The position numbers and the translations under genes are program-made. From an uncultured Rhodospirillales bacterium (lineage in GTDB: Bacteria; Pseudomonadota; Alphaproteobacteria; Rhodospirillales; JABHCV01), in NCBI GenBank assembly GCA_938092065.1, contig CALKND010000017.1, positions 124,001 through 188,000 of the forward strand: a DNA stretch of 64,000 bases, read 5' to 3'. The notes under the pieces were generated by a model. That model searched no databases, had not been told where the DNA came from, and saw only the letters and a list, made by a program, of their open reading frames with translations. Numbering within the stretch: position 1 is the stretch's first letter; each line of letters starts with the position of its first letter. Below are positions 17,183 to 26,924 of this stretch, piece by piece.

Positions 17183-17534
17183 TATGAGTTTAATCCAAAG
17201 AAATTGAATGATAGTTAAAATAAATTACTAAAATAATTTGAAACTGGGTACCCAACTATATTTAGGAAGTGAGAGTTGTTTGGTCTTACAGTGGGTTTAG
17301 GTTTGAATTGCCTCTCTTTAGCTGTGCTGTAGATAAATACTTTAAGTCAAAGTGCATTTTGAAAATCTTATTAATTGGGTTGATTAAGTTCCATAATACT
17401 AGTCATAGTTAAACTAAGAGTGACAACTTGATTTGTTCCTAAAATAATGCTAACATTATTTTTGTAAAATAAAAAATAAACAACATTTTTTTTTGTATAA
17501 TAAAATAATTAACCTGTATTATTAGGAGAACTTG
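17183..17534. other. 352-base gap upstream of metY
   Basis: This AT-rich, divergent gap (DUF445 leaves on the minus strand, metY on the plus strand) should hold both promoters. I looked for SAM-II, SAM-V and SAH riboswitch consensus blocks, which often precede metY in this class, and recognised none. The last bases carry the metY ribosome site (aggag). Confidence 0.45.
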
Positions 17535-18836
17535 ATGACTGAGAGTAAGAACCCAGAAACACAGGTTCTGCACGCGGGCTGGCGAGCTGATCCTACAACA
17601 GGCTCGGTCGCTGTACCGATTCACCAGACAACATCATATCAGTTTAATAGTACAGAGCATGCGGAGAATTTGTTTGCACTGTCTGAACTTGGAAATATCT
17701 ACACGCGTATAATGAACCCGACCAACGACGTGCTAGAGAAACGTATCGCAACGCTAGAAGGTGGCGCGGCTTCGTTAGCCGTGGCATCGGGGCAATCTGC
17801 ATCTGCGTTTGCGGTCCAAAATTTAGCGAAGGTTGGCGATAATATTGTGAGCTCTACTGACCTGTACGGCGGCACCTGGAACTTATTTGCCAATACCTTA
17901 AAAGATCAAGGCATTGAGGTGCGTTTTGTCGATCCAGTCGATCCGGAAAACTTCCGCAAGGCCACTGATGACCGCACCCGAGCATATTATGCTGAGACAT
18001 TACCAAACCCTAAACTACATGTATTTCCAATGCGAGAAGTGTCAGAAATCGGCCGTGAAATGGGCATTCCGCTTATTATGGATAACACCGCAGCACCGGT
18101 ATTATGTCGCCCGTTGGAACACGGTGCAGCAGTAATAGTATACTCTTGCACAAAATACATTGGTGGCCATGGCACGTCTATTGGCGGCATTATTGTAGAT
18201 GGCGGCAACTTTGACTGGGAAGCTGCTGGCGCCGATCGGCAACCTGCACTCAATACACCAGATCCCAGTTACCACGGAGCGGTGTGGGTTGAAGCAGTTA
18301 GACCTATAGGACCAGTGGCTTATATCATCAAGGCCCGCACCACGTTACTGCGCGATATAGGAAGTGCGATGAGTCCATTTAACGCATTTCAAATCATTCA
18401 GGGCATGGAGACTTTGCCACTTCGTATGCGTGCGCATTGCGACAACGCAGCCGAGGTAGCTGATTACCTTGATAACCATGGAGAAGTAATCAAGGTCATA
18501 TATCCAAGCCTTCAAGATGGTGAAAACAAACGCCGTGCTAGTACGTACCTTTCTGGTGGATATAGCGGTCTTTTAGGTTTTGAGTTAAAGGGTGGCAAAA
18601 AGGCTGGATGTGCATTCATCGAAGCGCTAAAGATGTTCTACCACGTTGCCAACATCGGGGATGCACGCTCTTTAGCTATCCACCCTGCAAGTACAACACA
18701 TTCGCAATTGACGTTAGAAGAAAAGGAAGCAAGTGGTGTTACGGAAGGCTATATACGCCTGTCAATTGGTATTGAGCACATTGACGATATACTGAAAGAT
18801 CTTGACCAGGCATTAAGTGCTGCAGCCTCTGCATAA
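17535..18836 (+). CDS. metY: O-acetylhomoserine sulfhydrylase / transsulfuration-family PLP enzyme
   Basis: This PLP enzyme of the Cys/Met family makes homocysteine from O-acetylhomoserine and sulfide in the cytoplasm. It is 433 residues, the long form usual for MetY. Marks are [28 protein letters not shown], and the PLP lysine in [10 protein letters not shown], plus the C-terminal [14 protein letters not shown] loop. ATG 17535 with aggag upstream is preferred over the adjacent TTG 17532. Cystathionine gamma-synthase activity cannot be fully ruled out, but length and the HPASTTH segment favour MetY. Confidence 0.9.
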   Translation: MTESKNPETQVLHAGWRADPTTGSVAVPIHQTTSYQFNSTEHAENLFALSELGNIYTRIMNPTNDVLEKRIATLEGGAASLAVASGQSASAFAVQNLAKVGDNIVSSTDLYGGTWNLFANTLKDQGIEVRFVDPVDPENFRKATDDRTRAYYAETLPNPKLHVFPMREVSEIGREMGIPLIMDNTAAPVLCRPLEHGAAVIVYSCTKYIGGHGTSIGGIIVDGGNFDWEAAGADRQPALNTPDPSYHGAVWVEAVRPIGPVAYIIKARTTLLRDIGSAMSPFNAFQIIQGMETLPLRMRAHCDNAAEVADYLDNHGEVIKVIYPSLQDGENKRRASTYLSGGYSGLLGFELKGGKKAGCAFIEALKMFYHVANIGDARSLAIHPASTTHSQLTLEEKEASGVTEGYIRLSIGIEHIDDILKDLDQALSAAASA

Positions 18837-18862
18837 GCATATCTCCTACTCATTATCACTTT

Positions 18863-18907
18863 CCGTCAAAATGAGTGACCTTTATTGCTTTTAAGCAGTT
18901 TTGACGG
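18863..18907. repeat. Inverted repeat after metY
   Basis: CCGTCAAAA (18863-18871) and TTTTGACGG (18899-18907) are perfect complements 27 bases apart, and the loop contains a small hairpin TGCTT-TT-AAGCA. It lies 27 bases after the metY stop. There is no T-run after it, so it may be an mRNA-end or protein-binding structure rather than a classical terminator. Confidence 0.55.
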
Positions 18908-19088
18908 ACAACAATAGTTCCGCTTGGGAATGTGGCTATTAGGCTACCTTTAAAAAATTTTAGTAGGGTGAGTAATATAGGGTCTTATAATCACCTCTTA
19001 CAAAATATGCTTGGTTGCCTGCATAAACAAAGGATTTAAATTCCTAGTTAAGTCCAGTTAGGCCTGTCCTTTGTGATTTTCACTACAA

Positions 19089-19631
19089 TTAATTAGTGCG
19101 AGTCGCATTTCTATTTTTTGCAGACAAGTGGGCAATCACCCAATCAGGGTCAGAAGCACTTTGAAGAATTGGGTAGTGAACAGCCTCAATAATTCCACTC
19201 TCAATGATTATAGTGACCCTTTTAATCAACCTTTTGCAGTCTACAATAAAAGTAGGGATATTTAAGATATCGCAATATTCAAACTTGGCATCGCTTAAAA
19301 CTGAATATGGCAGTTGAAGTCTTTCTGTCATTTCCTTCTGATAATCAGTGTTTTGTGTGCTCATCCCATAAACTACCGCATTCAATTTTGAAAGTTTTGA
19401 AAAATTATTTTTGAATGAGCAGCTTTGCTGTGTACATCCTCTTGCGCCTGGTGTTTCATCCCAATTAGCTGGTGGAGGAGTTCCTGGTTGGCTTGTCATT
19501 GGATAGCAATAAACAACGGTTGTGCCTGTTGGTTCAGACAAATTAATTGCCATGCCATCTGTCGACGGCAATGCAACGTCTGGCAAACGGGTGCCGACAA
19601 GGTGCCTACATAATCCATCATCTTCTATCAT
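19089..19631 (-). CDS. Peroxiredoxin-like protein (AhpC/TSA fold)
   Basis: The 180-residue protein has a thioredoxin-like peroxiredoxin layout: LPDVALPSTDG at the start, VVYCYPMT, and the Cys pair in PGARGCTQQSC (Cys66 and Cys71). This resembles the GCTxQxC motif of PrxQ-type enzymes, suggesting a peroxidatic Cys66 and a resolving Cys71. The insertion QPGTPPPANWDETPGARGCT before the motif marks a distinct sub-family common in proteobacteria. Substrate and reductant are unknown. No signal peptide is present. Confidence 0.8.
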   Translation of the reverse strand: MIEDDGLCRHLVGTRLPDVALPSTDGMAINLSEPTGTTVVYCYPMTSQPGTPPPANWDETPGARGCTQQSCSFKNNFSKLSKLNAVVYGMSTQNTDYQKEMTERLQLPYSVLSDAKFEYCDILNIPTFIVDCKRLIKRVTIIIESGIIEAVHYPILQSASDPDWVIAHLSAKNRNATRTN

Positions 19632-19877
19632 TTTTTAATTTGCAAATTATAGCCCCCCCCCTCTTGCCTTCTTCCTAAGCGACGATCACCAGAGATATTA
19701 TTTTATTTATAAATTATCAAATGGCTGTTAAACGGCAAAGGAAGTTTTTTGGCTGCGACCAGTTACTGGTATATCGGTTATCGTTTAGTCTTGTAGATAA
19801 GCACCCAGTAAAATAGAGAAATTTTAGCTATATTGAAATCAATACTTTTGAAGAAAAGCTGAGCTGTGTAAATCATG

Positions 19878-21092
19878 CTACTTGGTCCGGGTGAATACTA
19901 AAACTACGAGTGTGGTGGCAAAAGTCATGTATGCAGCAGAAGCAATGGAGATCGTCTCAATGGTAACCCCCTGATCAATTGCCACCCCCATTATTGGCGG
20001 TGATAGTGCCGTTGATAGTACCATAAAAGCTGTTCCCAGGGCCTTGATAGCCCCCAAGTGAGTTATGCCATAAGTTTCTGCCCAGATGGCACCATGAATA
20101 ACACCTACAGCACCTGCAGATAAGCCAAACAGGGCCATGAACACTGCACCTGCCCATAGCGCATTAAAATTGGCTATAAAGCCTAAGCCAATTACAGCAG
20201 GGATAAGATAAAAACGCATCAAGCTTCTAGCAGAATAGCGATCGACAAGAAGGCCTGTTACCAAAGCCGAAAATATTTGTGTAATTGCGTAGACAATGAA
20301 AAATCCAACGAAGATAGAAAGACTCCAGCCCTTGCTCTCAATCAGATGAACTTGGTGAAAGAATAATCCTGTGTATATGAAACTGGTGGCCAGGAAACTG
20401 GGCAATAAGGCATAAAAGCGAATATCTTTTAGAACCTGAGCCCGGGTCCAGCCGTTAAGTTTTCTATTCTTTTCTGAGGTGTTTGTACCCTCACGAAGTG
20501 ACCAGTGACGCTTACTGTGTCCTTTAAGCAACCAAAGCATGAAAGGGACAAGCATGACTAGTAACATGATGCCAATTCCTGCCCACATTTGACGCCATCC
20601 ATAACTGGCGATAAGTGCGACAGCAATTGATGGAAACAGTGCTTCACCTATTGGATATCCCATAGAGGCAAGGCTTAAAGCCTTGCCTCTATGCTGGTCA
20701 AAATAGCGTGCCATCGAAACGGCCGAGATGTGTCCTAACAAACCCTGACCCATAAAGCGCAGGCCAAAAATCACTGGAATTAACCAAGTAACATGTTCTG
20801 CCCCTGCCATACCGAGACAAGCGAGAGCTAAACCAAAACAGACAAAGGCTGTGTAATAGCGAAGGTCTACATCGTCTATTTTACGCCCAGCCCAGATAAG
20901 CAGACCGGCGCTGGCTAGGGTTGCTGAGGAATAAATTAGACCAAAGTCACCATGGCTCAAGTCAAATGTTGCTCTGATACCGGAACTAGACAGTGCAATA
21001 AAGAATGTTTGGCCGAAGGACGAAAAAAAAGCCGCAAAAAAACCAAAAGCCAGAAACCGGGGATTAACGAAAATGAAATTCAAAATACTCAT
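19878..21092 (-). CDS. Major facilitator superfamily transporter
   Basis: The 404-residue protein has twelve predicted helices in two halves, with the start helix FLAFGFFAAFFSSFGQTFFIALS and the loop motif YFDQHRGKALSLASMGYPIGEA after helix 5. The middle loop (residues 195-215, KGHSKRHWSLREGTNTSEKN) is basic and cytoplasmic, as expected. Overall the pattern is close to oxalate/formate-type and monocarboxylate-like MFS proteins of unknown substrate. It stands alone between the peroxiredoxin and yciB genes. Confidence 0.85.
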   Translation of the reverse strand: MSILNFIFVNPRFLAFGFFAAFFSSFGQTFFIALSSSGIRATFDLSHGDFGLIYSSATLASAGLLIWAGRKIDDVDLRYYTAFVCFGLALACLGMAGAEHVTWLIPVIFGLRFMGQGLLGHISAVSMARYFDQHRGKALSLASMGYPIGEALFPSIAVALIASYGWRQMWAGIGIMLLVMLVPFMLWLLKGHSKRHWSLREGTNTSEKNRKLNGWTRAQVLKDIRFYALLPSFLATSFIYTGLFFHQVHLIESKGWSLSIFVGFFIVYAITQIFSALVTGLLVDRYSARSLMRFYLIPAVIGLGFIANFNALWAGAVFMALFGLSAGAVGVIHGAIWAETYGITHLGAIKALGTAFMVLSTALSPPIMGVAIDQGVTIETISIASAAYMTFATTLVVLVFTRTK

Positions 21093-21242
21093 TTAAGAAT
21101 AATGCAGATAGGCTAACTAACGTCAAAGGAAAACGAAGCACATCGGTAAAATTGTCAAATTTCATATGATTTTAAAATATGCGGCACTAAAGACATTTGG
21201 AACATGCTTGCTCTTTACTTGCATTTCGTCCATAAAAATCAA

Positions 21243-21815
21243 ATGCTAAAATTAAAGCAGCCCACCCCTCGGTTGCGTCCTGTAGTTGAATACGGACCCA
21301 TAGTAGTCTTTTTTATAGCCTATTACACGGCCGGTTTGTTCGTTGCAACAGCATCAATTATGATAGCTACTGTATTTGCTCTCTCACTGTCATACCTCTT
21401 TGAACGCCATATTCCAATTATGCCGCTGATCACAGCTGGAATTATAGGAGTTTTCGGGGGTTTAACTCTTTGGCTTCAAGACGAAACCTTTATCAAAATG
21501 AAACCGACCATAATTCAAGCTATCTTTGGAATAACTCTCATCTCTGGTCTTATGGTGAAACGTTTGTTCTTAAAAACTCTAATGGGGGCGGCTTGGAATA
21601 TAACGGATGACGGTTGGCGGGTTCTAACCATTCGCTTTACCATTTTCTTCTTTTTATTGGCGGCTTTAAACGAAGTAGTATGGCGCACACAAAGTACGGA
21701 TGTCTGGGTTAACTTTAAGGTGTTTGGCCTTATGGGCCTGACTATTTTTTTTGTTCTTACTCAATTGCCACTATTAAAACGATTTGCCATTGAGGACAAC
21801 CCCAACAGTCACTAG
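21243..21815 (+). CDS. yciB: Septation/intracellular-septation protein A (YciB family)
   Basis: The protein has five or six membrane helices and the YciB/IspZ family segments KPTIIQAIFGITLISGLM and NEVVWRT-TDVWVNFKVFG. It is an inner-membrane protein linked to cell-envelope synthesis and septation in enterics. ATG 21243 gives the usual 190-residue length; an in-frame ATG at 21204 would add 13 residues, and neither has a strong ribosome site. A hairpin at 21889 probably ends its transcript. Confidence 0.85.
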   Translation: MLKLKQPTPRLRPVVEYGPIVVFFIAYYTAGLFVATASIMIATVFALSLSYLFERHIPIMPLITAGIIGVFGGLTLWLQDETFIKMKPTIIQAIFGITLISGLMVKRLFLKTLMGAAWNITDDGWRVLTIRFTIFFFLLAALNEVVWRTQSTDVWVNFKVFGLMGLTIFFVLTQLPLLKRFAIEDNPNSH

Positions 21816-21888
21816 TATTTTTTTGTTTTATTTATTGGTTACTTAATAAACATGAGTAAAGATGACCATGAAATAAAAAACACCTGAG

Positions 21889-21906
21889 TAAGCCTATTTA
21901 GGCTTA
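21889..21906. terminator. Hairpin between yciB and mnmH, probably bidirectional
   Basis: TAAGCC TATTTA GGCTTA forms a tight hairpin that includes the mnmH stop codon. On the minus strand a run of T follows after about ten bases (gtgttttttattt); on the plus strand agtattttt follows directly. It fits the convergent ends of yciB and mnmH. Confidence 0.5.
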
Positions 21907-23037
21907 AGTATTTTTAAGTGTGCAACTCCTCTCGATTGCCCAGTTAAGTACTTCGTCATAACCCCCTTGAAACACTATTTTGTTAGACTGTGCTTCAAGC
22001 TGGTAGGCATACATGGGATCATAATAATCTCTAAGCATAGCTATTATCCACGAATCATGGCCACTGGTATTTCCATCTTTATATTGTTGGCGCAGTGCAC
22101 TTTTCATCAAAGATGATATCAGCTTATAATTTTCTGATCCTAAGCGTTTGCGAACTCTAAATAGGCTTTGTGTTAAATAATTCACAAACATTTCCCATCC
22201 GTCGATCGGATGTGCCTCCAAAAATTCTTTTGTCATCTGGGTCACATATTCTTGCGCAATACGCTGAACTCGGAATTCCAATGGCATTTCAACTACGGCT
22301 AAGTCGGCGGCATGCATCTTGTCATAAAATTCTTTTGGAATAAAATTAGAGCCAATGCGGCGGCCCTCATCTTCAACAACTAACGTTCGTCCCTGAAAGG
22401 CTTGGCGTTTGCGCAATAAATCAATGCCCAAAGAATTTTCAAAATTAACCTGTGTTGGAACACCGGACACCCGCTGCCCAAAACTAGATCCCCGATGATT
22501 AGCATGGCCTTCCAAATCAGTACTAAACTCAACAGCATTAACTAGTATTGTTTTCGCAGTTCCAGTTTTACCACCGATACGAACAACAGGCACCTGATCA
22601 GCTGCATCCATGATCTGGTCAAGGATTACGTGGCGCAGGGCTCTATAACCTCCGTCAATTAGAGGAATATTAATCCCTGACCCCAAAATCCAATCACGCG
22701 CGTATTTTGACCGCATTCCACCGCGCCAACAATATATATGGACGTTTTGATTTGCTCTTGCAAATTGACACCACGCTTCAATTCGCTGAGTCTTTGTTTG
22801 ACCCTTGATCAGCGAGTGAGCTAATTCAGTAGCCGCGTCTCGACCGTTTTTTTTATAACACGTACCGACTACTTGACGTTCATGGTCTTGTAATATGGGA
22901 ATGTTCGTTGATGTAGGAAAACTGCCCTTGGAAAACTCAATCTCAGCACGAACATCCAAAAAAGGCACCCCTGAAATTAGCAAATCTTCAAACTTTTCGG
23001 AGGTTATAATATGGTCTGACATATTATGAAGAACCAT
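21904..23037 (-). CDS. mnmH: tRNA 2-selenouridine/geranyl-2-thiouridine synthase
   Basis: MnmH converts 2-thiouridine at the tRNA wobble position to the geranylated and selenated forms. The 377-residue product has an N-terminal rhodanese domain with catalytic Cys103 in YCWRGGMRS, then a P-loop GGKTGTAKT (residues 155-163) and the segment HRGSSFG typical of the family. The P-loop has Ala where Gly usually precedes Lys. The start overlaps the aldolase stop; a second ATG five codons in (23022) is also possible. No selenophosphate synthetase gene is in the window. Confidence 0.9.
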   Translation of the reverse strand: MVLHNMSDHIITSEKFEDLLISGVPFLDVRAEIEFSKGSFPTSTNIPILQDHERQVVGTCYKKNGRDAATELAHSLIKGQTKTQRIEAWCQFARANQNVHIYCWRGGMRSKYARDWILGSGINIPLIDGGYRALRHVILDQIMDAADQVPVVRIGGKTGTAKTILVNAVEFSTDLEGHANHRGSSFGQRVSGVPTQVNFENSLGIDLLRKRQAFQGRTLVVEDEGRRIGSNFIPKEFYDKMHAADLAVVEMPLEFRVQRIAQEYVTQMTKEFLEAHPIDGWEMFVNYLTQSLFRVRKRLGSENYKLISSLMKSALRQQYKDGNTSGHDSWIIAMLRDYYDPMYAYQLEAQSNKIVFQGGYDEVLNWAIERSCTLKNT

Positions 23038-24073
23038 ATTTCAATTGGCTAATTTTCTTAACTTCTTGCACGAAGGATACGCAGTCTTCTATTCTCGTGT
23101 CAAAAGCGGTGACTAGACGGATGGTAGAGAAGTTCTCATCAGGCCAGTCATAAAAAGCAAAACCCTTAGCACGTAAGTTGACAATCATACTATTGGGCAG
23201 GCGTGCAAATAGCATGTTGGCATCAGGAGGGAATAGAAGTTCAACATCTTTAATTGCGCTTAGCCCTTGGGCTATGGTTTCCATGCAGTTATTGGCGTGG
23301 CGGGCTGATTGAAGCCAGAGATCATCTTTTAAATAGGCCTCAAATTGAGCTGCTAAAAAACGCATTTTTGAAAATAAATGACCGCCACGTTTACGCCTGT
23401 ATGCGAAATCTTCTGCTAATCCGGGAGTAAAAATCACAACTGCTTCAGCAGCAAAAGCACCGTTCTTAGATGCCCCAAAAGACAGAATATCAACTCCGGC
23501 CTTCCAGCTGGTTTCTGCAGCTGAGCAACCAATTGCTGCTATTGCGTTTGCGAAGCGAGCCCCATCCATATGGACCTTCATACCATTTTTATGTGCAATA
23601 TTGGAAATCGCTTTTATTTCGTCTACGGAATATACAGCACCAGTCTCACCAGTTTGGCTAAGGCTGACCGCGGCAGGTTTAACGTGGTGGACGTCACCAT
23701 GCTGATTTTTTAAAGCTTTGGCAAGGTCGTCTGCCATAATTTTACCCCCTCGGTCTGGTAACAATACTAATTTTGCGCCACCTGTATAAAACTCTGGACC
23801 GCCGCATTCATCAATTTCAATATGGGCCTTCGAGTGACAATAGATGCTGCCGTACGGCGGGCACAAAACAGAAAGCCCTAGCACATTGGCTGCTGTCCCG
23901 GTGGAGAGCAGAAAGACATCAGCCTCGCACTGAAATAATTGTCTTATTGCGGCCTCCACCCTTCTAGTTGCATCGTCGGATCCATAGGGCATTGCCGTAG
24001 CCGTATTGGCACTGCTTACGGCGGCGGCAATTTCTGGACAAACGCCCGTGACATTATCGCTGGAAAAATTCAT
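23024..24073 (-). CDS. ltaE: Low-specificity L-threonine aldolase
   Basis: This PLP enzyme cleaves L-threonine or allo-threonine to glycine and acetaldehyde. The 349-residue protein has the PLP-binding Lys203 in SFGASKNGA, Asp170 in VHMDGARFANA and the His84 stacking region SKAHIEIDECGG. Length and motif order match the fold-type I aldolase family. It overlaps mnmH at its end and the JAMM protease gene at its start, so the minus-strand genes are likely co-translated. Confidence 0.92.
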   Translation of the reverse strand: MNFSSDNVTGVCPEIAAAVSSANTATAMPYGSDDATRRVEAAIRQLFQCEADVFLLSTGTAANVLGLSVLCPPYGSIYCHSKAHIEIDECGGPEFYTGGAKLVLLPDRGGKIMADDLAKALKNQHGDVHHVKPAAVSLSQTGETGAVYSVDEIKAISNIAHKNGMKVHMDGARFANAIAAIGCSAAETSWKAGVDILSFGASKNGAFAAEAVVIFTPGLAEDFAYRRKRGGHLFSKMRFLAAQFEAYLKDDLWLQSARHANNCMETIAQGLSAIKDVELLFPPDANMLFARLPNSMIVNLRAKGFAFYDWPDENFSTIRLVTAFDTRIEDCVSFVQEVKKISQLKYGSS

Positions 24074-24510
24074 TGGTCATCCTCAACAAATGTAGTGAGG
24101 GGTATTTCTTGGAAGGCCGCTGTTAATTCGTTAATTTTATACACCTTCATTTCATTAATGCGGCTTTGATCAAGACTAATGATAAACCAAAGTAAATTTG
24201 GGTCGAAAGCCATTTTTAAATCTTCTTCTGATGGCCTAGCTGGATGATTGGGATGGGAATGATAGTGACCAATGACCCGCTCATTTGTTCCTCTCAATTC
24301 GTGAATAAGCTCAAAGTGCACCTTGGGATCAACTTCAAAGTGATTCTTTATTAAGCCTTTTGCTACATTGGAGGTAGCTCTCGCCTGGGTAATGGTTATA
24401 GCCCCGTCAAGGTTGCCCGTTCCTCCTAGCAAGCCACAACATTCATTGGGGTAAGACTCCTTGGCTGCCTGAGTAATTTCTCTCACCAGCCAAGTGGCGA
24501 TGGAGATCAT
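24070..24510 (-). CDS. JAMM/MPN+ metalloprotease domain protein (Mec-like)
   Basis: The 146-residue protein carries a full JAMM zinc site: Glu23 in YPNECCGLLGG, the pair His84/His86 in HYHSHP, and Ser94 and Asp97 in RPSEEDL. Bacterial single-domain JAMM proteins (Mec type) remove residues or amino acids from the C-terminus of ubiquitin-like sulfur carriers. No such carrier gene lies nearby. It overlaps the upstream gene and the aldolase gene by four bases each. Confidence 0.87.
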   Translation of the reverse strand: MISIATWLVREITQAAKESYPNECCGLLGGTGNLDGAITITQARATSNVAKGLIKNHFEVDPKVHFELIHELRGTNERVIGHYHSHPNHPARPSEEDLKMAFDPNLLWFIISLDQSRINEMKVYKINELTAAFQEIPLTTFVEDDQ

Positions 24511-24902
24511 GGAGAAGCCCTAAGGGTTCCCAACAAGACTCCACTAATAGCATCGATAACGATCACCCGCTCGCATTTGGGCTCTGTGGGTCCAACTTTA
24601 AGAAATATCCTGTAGCCGTCACCACTGACCGTAGAAATATTGCATCCTGCGGGTATTGACAGCATAATCTCGCCAAAAGACTTTGGTGCGTTCACGCTAT
24701 CTTTCATATTATCTGTGGGAGTAGGTAAAGCAGGCAGTTGCGATGAATCTGGGGCTGTGCTACTGCCACTTAATTCAAAAAACTTAAAGTCTGGATCTCC
24801 AGATTTACGATACATTCCATAAGCTATAACCGTCACTGCGACGACGATAAGAATGGTTAAAATTGTCACTAAAACCTTGAGTGCTTGCATAACTTTGTAC
24901 AA
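24507..24902 (-). CDS. Single-pass membrane protein next to rluD (DUF6476-like)
   Basis: The 131-residue protein has one N-terminal membrane helix (LVTILTILIVVAVTVIAYGMY), a Ser/Pro/Thr-rich linker (STAPDSSQLPALPTPTD), and a small C-terminal domain ending KCERVIVIDAISGVLLGTL. The place, divergent from rluD, and the pattern match a small alphaproteobacterial family I associate with DUF6476. That name is tentative. It likely exposes the C-terminal domain to the periplasm. Function unknown. Confidence 0.65.
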   Translation of the reverse strand: MYKVMQALKVLVTILTILIVVAVTVIAYGMYRKSGDPDFKFFELSGSSTAPDSSQLPALPTPTDNMKDSVNAPKSFGEIMLSIPAGCNISTVSGDGYRIFLKVGPTEPKCERVIVIDAISGVLLGTLRASP

Positions 24903-24911
24903 TCTTAAATC

Positions 24912-25916
24912 ATGATTGATAAAAACCAGGACATCACTTACACCGTTAAGGTGCCTGTGGGCAAGGCCGGGCAGCGTCTCGATAGCTTTCTTGCCGAGAC
25001 TCTGAGCGAAATTTCACGCACACGCTTGAAAGTTTTGATTGACGAGGGCAATGTAATTCTTGAGCAGGACGCACCGGGCAGTAGCGCCCTTGATCCATCT
25101 CGTAAGGTTCTCGAGAATCAGGTGTTTTTGATTAAAGTTCCTCCGCCTGTTTCGGCAATTCCTGAGGCCCAATTGATCCCTCTAGATATAGTCTATGAAG
25201 ACAATAACATTTTTGTTATCAACAAGGCGGCTGGAATGGTTGTCCATCCAGCACCGGGTAGTCCAGATGGCACTCTAGTCAATGCTCTTCTCGGTCACAA
25301 CCTTAGACTAGGCGATGGTAGCTTATCAGGCATTGGGGGGGTTGAACGGCCAGGTATTGTCCATCGACTCGATAAGGGAACCAGTGGCCTCATGGTCGTT
25401 GCTAAAAATGACGTAACACACCGCTTATTAAGTGAACAATTCTCTGATCGCTCTATCAAACGTGTCTATTTTGCTCTTGTATGGGGTGTGCCAAATCCCA
25501 CCCAAGGAGAAATATCCAGTAATATTGGTCGTTCCCGTATCAATCGCAAAAAAATGGCTGTCGTTAGAGGTGGCGGTAAGGTCGCTCTGACCCACTTTAA
25601 AGTTGTCAAAAGTTATGGCAAGGCTGTCTCGTTGGTGGAATGCCGCCTGGGCACCGGGCGTACCCATCAAATCAGGGTTCACATGGCATCTCTTGGGTAT
25701 CCGGTGATAGGTGACCCACTATACGGTGGTGGCAGTAAGGTTAAACGCCAAGAATTAAGCGACACGGCCCATGCTGAAATTAAGAGCCTAGATCATCAGG
25801 TTTTACATGCTAAAATATTAGGCTTTGTTGTAAAATCAGGTCAAGAGCCACTTTTCTTTGAAAGCAACTTCCCTAGTTATTTTAGTAAATTAATAGACGA
25901 GTTGGATAAAATGTAA
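24912..25916 (+). CDS. rluD: Ribosomal large subunit pseudouridine synthase D
   Basis: RluD makes pseudouridines in helix 69 of 23S rRNA. The 334-residue product has an N-terminal S4-like RNA-binding domain (GQRLDSFLAETL) and the RluA-family catalytic core with Asp in VHRLDKGTSGLMVVAK, followed by LGTGRTHQIRVHMASLGYPV. It starts nine bases from the divergent membrane-protein gene, so the two promoters overlap. Because this is the RluA/C/D superfamily, D is chosen by length and context next to rpoH. Confidence 0.92.
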   Translation: MIDKNQDITYTVKVPVGKAGQRLDSFLAETLSEISRTRLKVLIDEGNVILEQDAPGSSALDPSRKVLENQVFLIKVPPPVSAIPEAQLIPLDIVYEDNNIFVINKAAGMVVHPAPGSPDGTLVNALLGHNLRLGDGSLSGIGGVERPGIVHRLDKGTSGLMVVAKNDVTHRLLSEQFSDRSIKRVYFALVWGVPNPTQGEISSNIGRSRINRKKMAVVRGGGKVALTHFKVVKSYGKAVSLVECRLGTGRTHQIRVHMASLGYPVIGDPLYGGGSKVKRQELSDTAHAEIKSLDHQVLHAKILGFVVKSGQEPLFFESNFPSYFSKLIDELDKM

Positions 25917-26035
25917 TTTTTTGTATACCGTAGTAAAAAGCTCGGTTATTGTGTAAATAGTTAAGGGGGAGTGTTGTATTATAAAATATTAATTAAATGT
26001 AGGGGGATGTGACGACAGTTTAAGGAGTTTGTAAG

Positions 26036-26920
26036 ATGGCTTCATCATCTCTTAGATTTAACACAACCCCCGAAGACAACCTGAGTCGATATCTCCAAGA
26101 GATCAGACATTTTCCCATGCTCGAGTATAAAGAAGAACTCAGCCTTTCAAGAGAATGGCGTGATAGTCATTGTAAGAATGCTTCCCATCGCCTGGTAACA
26201 AGTCACCTCAGATTAGTGGTAAAAATCGCCAAGAGCTATCGAGGATATGGTTTGCCATTTGGCGAGCTGATTTCAGAGGGCAATGTGGGTATGATGCAGG
26301 CAGTAAATCGCTTTGACCCTGAAAAAGGCTTCAGGCTCTCGACCTATGCCATTTGGTGGATAAGGGCGGCTATTCAAGAGTACGTTCTGCATTCATGGTC
26401 GCTTGTAAAAATGGGGACTACAGCGGCGCAGAAGAAGTTATTTTTCAACCTTCGTATGTTGAAAAGCCAAATTCAAGCGATTGAAGATGGTGATATGACC
26501 CCGGAGCACACGACAGAAATTGCAGATCGCTTAAATGTATCGGAAAATGAGGTTATAAGCATGAACCGTCGTATGTCTGGTTATGATCATTCTCTTAATG
26601 CCCCGCTTAGTATTGACGGCGAAGGTGAGTGGTTGGATTGGCTGCAAGACGACAATGAAAGTCAGGAGAGCATTTATGCAGAAAATGAGGTTTTAGGTGT
26701 CCGTCAAGCTTTATTGTCTAATGCTCTAGAAGGCCTCTCTAGTCGGGAGTCCCATATCCTTGAAGAGCGGCGACTCAAAGACAGTCCGATGACATTGGAA
26801 GACCTAAGCCTGCAATATGGAATTTCTCGAGAAAGAATTCGCCAGATTGAAGTCCGAGCATTTGAAAAAGTCCAAAAATCTGTTAAGAATGCCTTCATTA
26901 ATGAAGTGTGTAGGTGCTGA
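26036..26920 (+). CDS. rpoH: RNA polymerase sigma factor RpoH (sigma-32)
   Basis: This sigma factor directs transcription of heat-shock genes. The 294-residue protein has region 2 (LISEGNVGMMQAVNRFDPEKGFRLSTYAIWWIRA), the RpoH box QKKLFFNLR (residues 132-140) and a region 4 helix-turn-helix (LEDLSLQYGISRERIRQIEVRAF). A clear ribosome site (aaggag) precedes ATG 26036. It follows rluD by 119 bases and converges on the membrane protein at 26925. Alphaproteobacteria often have two rpoH copies; only one is in the window. Confidence 0.95.
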   Translation: MASSSLRFNTTPEDNLSRYLQEIRHFPMLEYKEELSLSREWRDSHCKNASHRLVTSHLRLVVKIAKSYRGYGLPFGELISEGNVGMMQAVNRFDPEKGFRLSTYAIWWIRAAIQEYVLHSWSLVKMGTTAAQKKLFFNLRMLKSQIQAIEDGDMTPEHTTEIADRLNVSENEVISMNRRMSGYDHSLNAPLSIDGEGEWLDWLQDDNESQESIYAENEVLGVRQALLSNALEGLSSRESHILEERRLKDSPMTLEDLSLQYGISRERIRQIEVRAFEKVQKSVKNAFINEVCRC

Positions 26921-26924
26921 TAGA

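Noticed and set aside
17183-17534. Possible SAM or SAH riboswitch upstream of metY
   Set aside because: None of the conserved blocks of SAM-II, SAM-V or SAH aptamers could be recognised.
19726-19818. Plus-strand short frame between the peroxiredoxin and MFS genes
   Set aside because: No ribosome site, and the encoded peptide shows no recognisable features.
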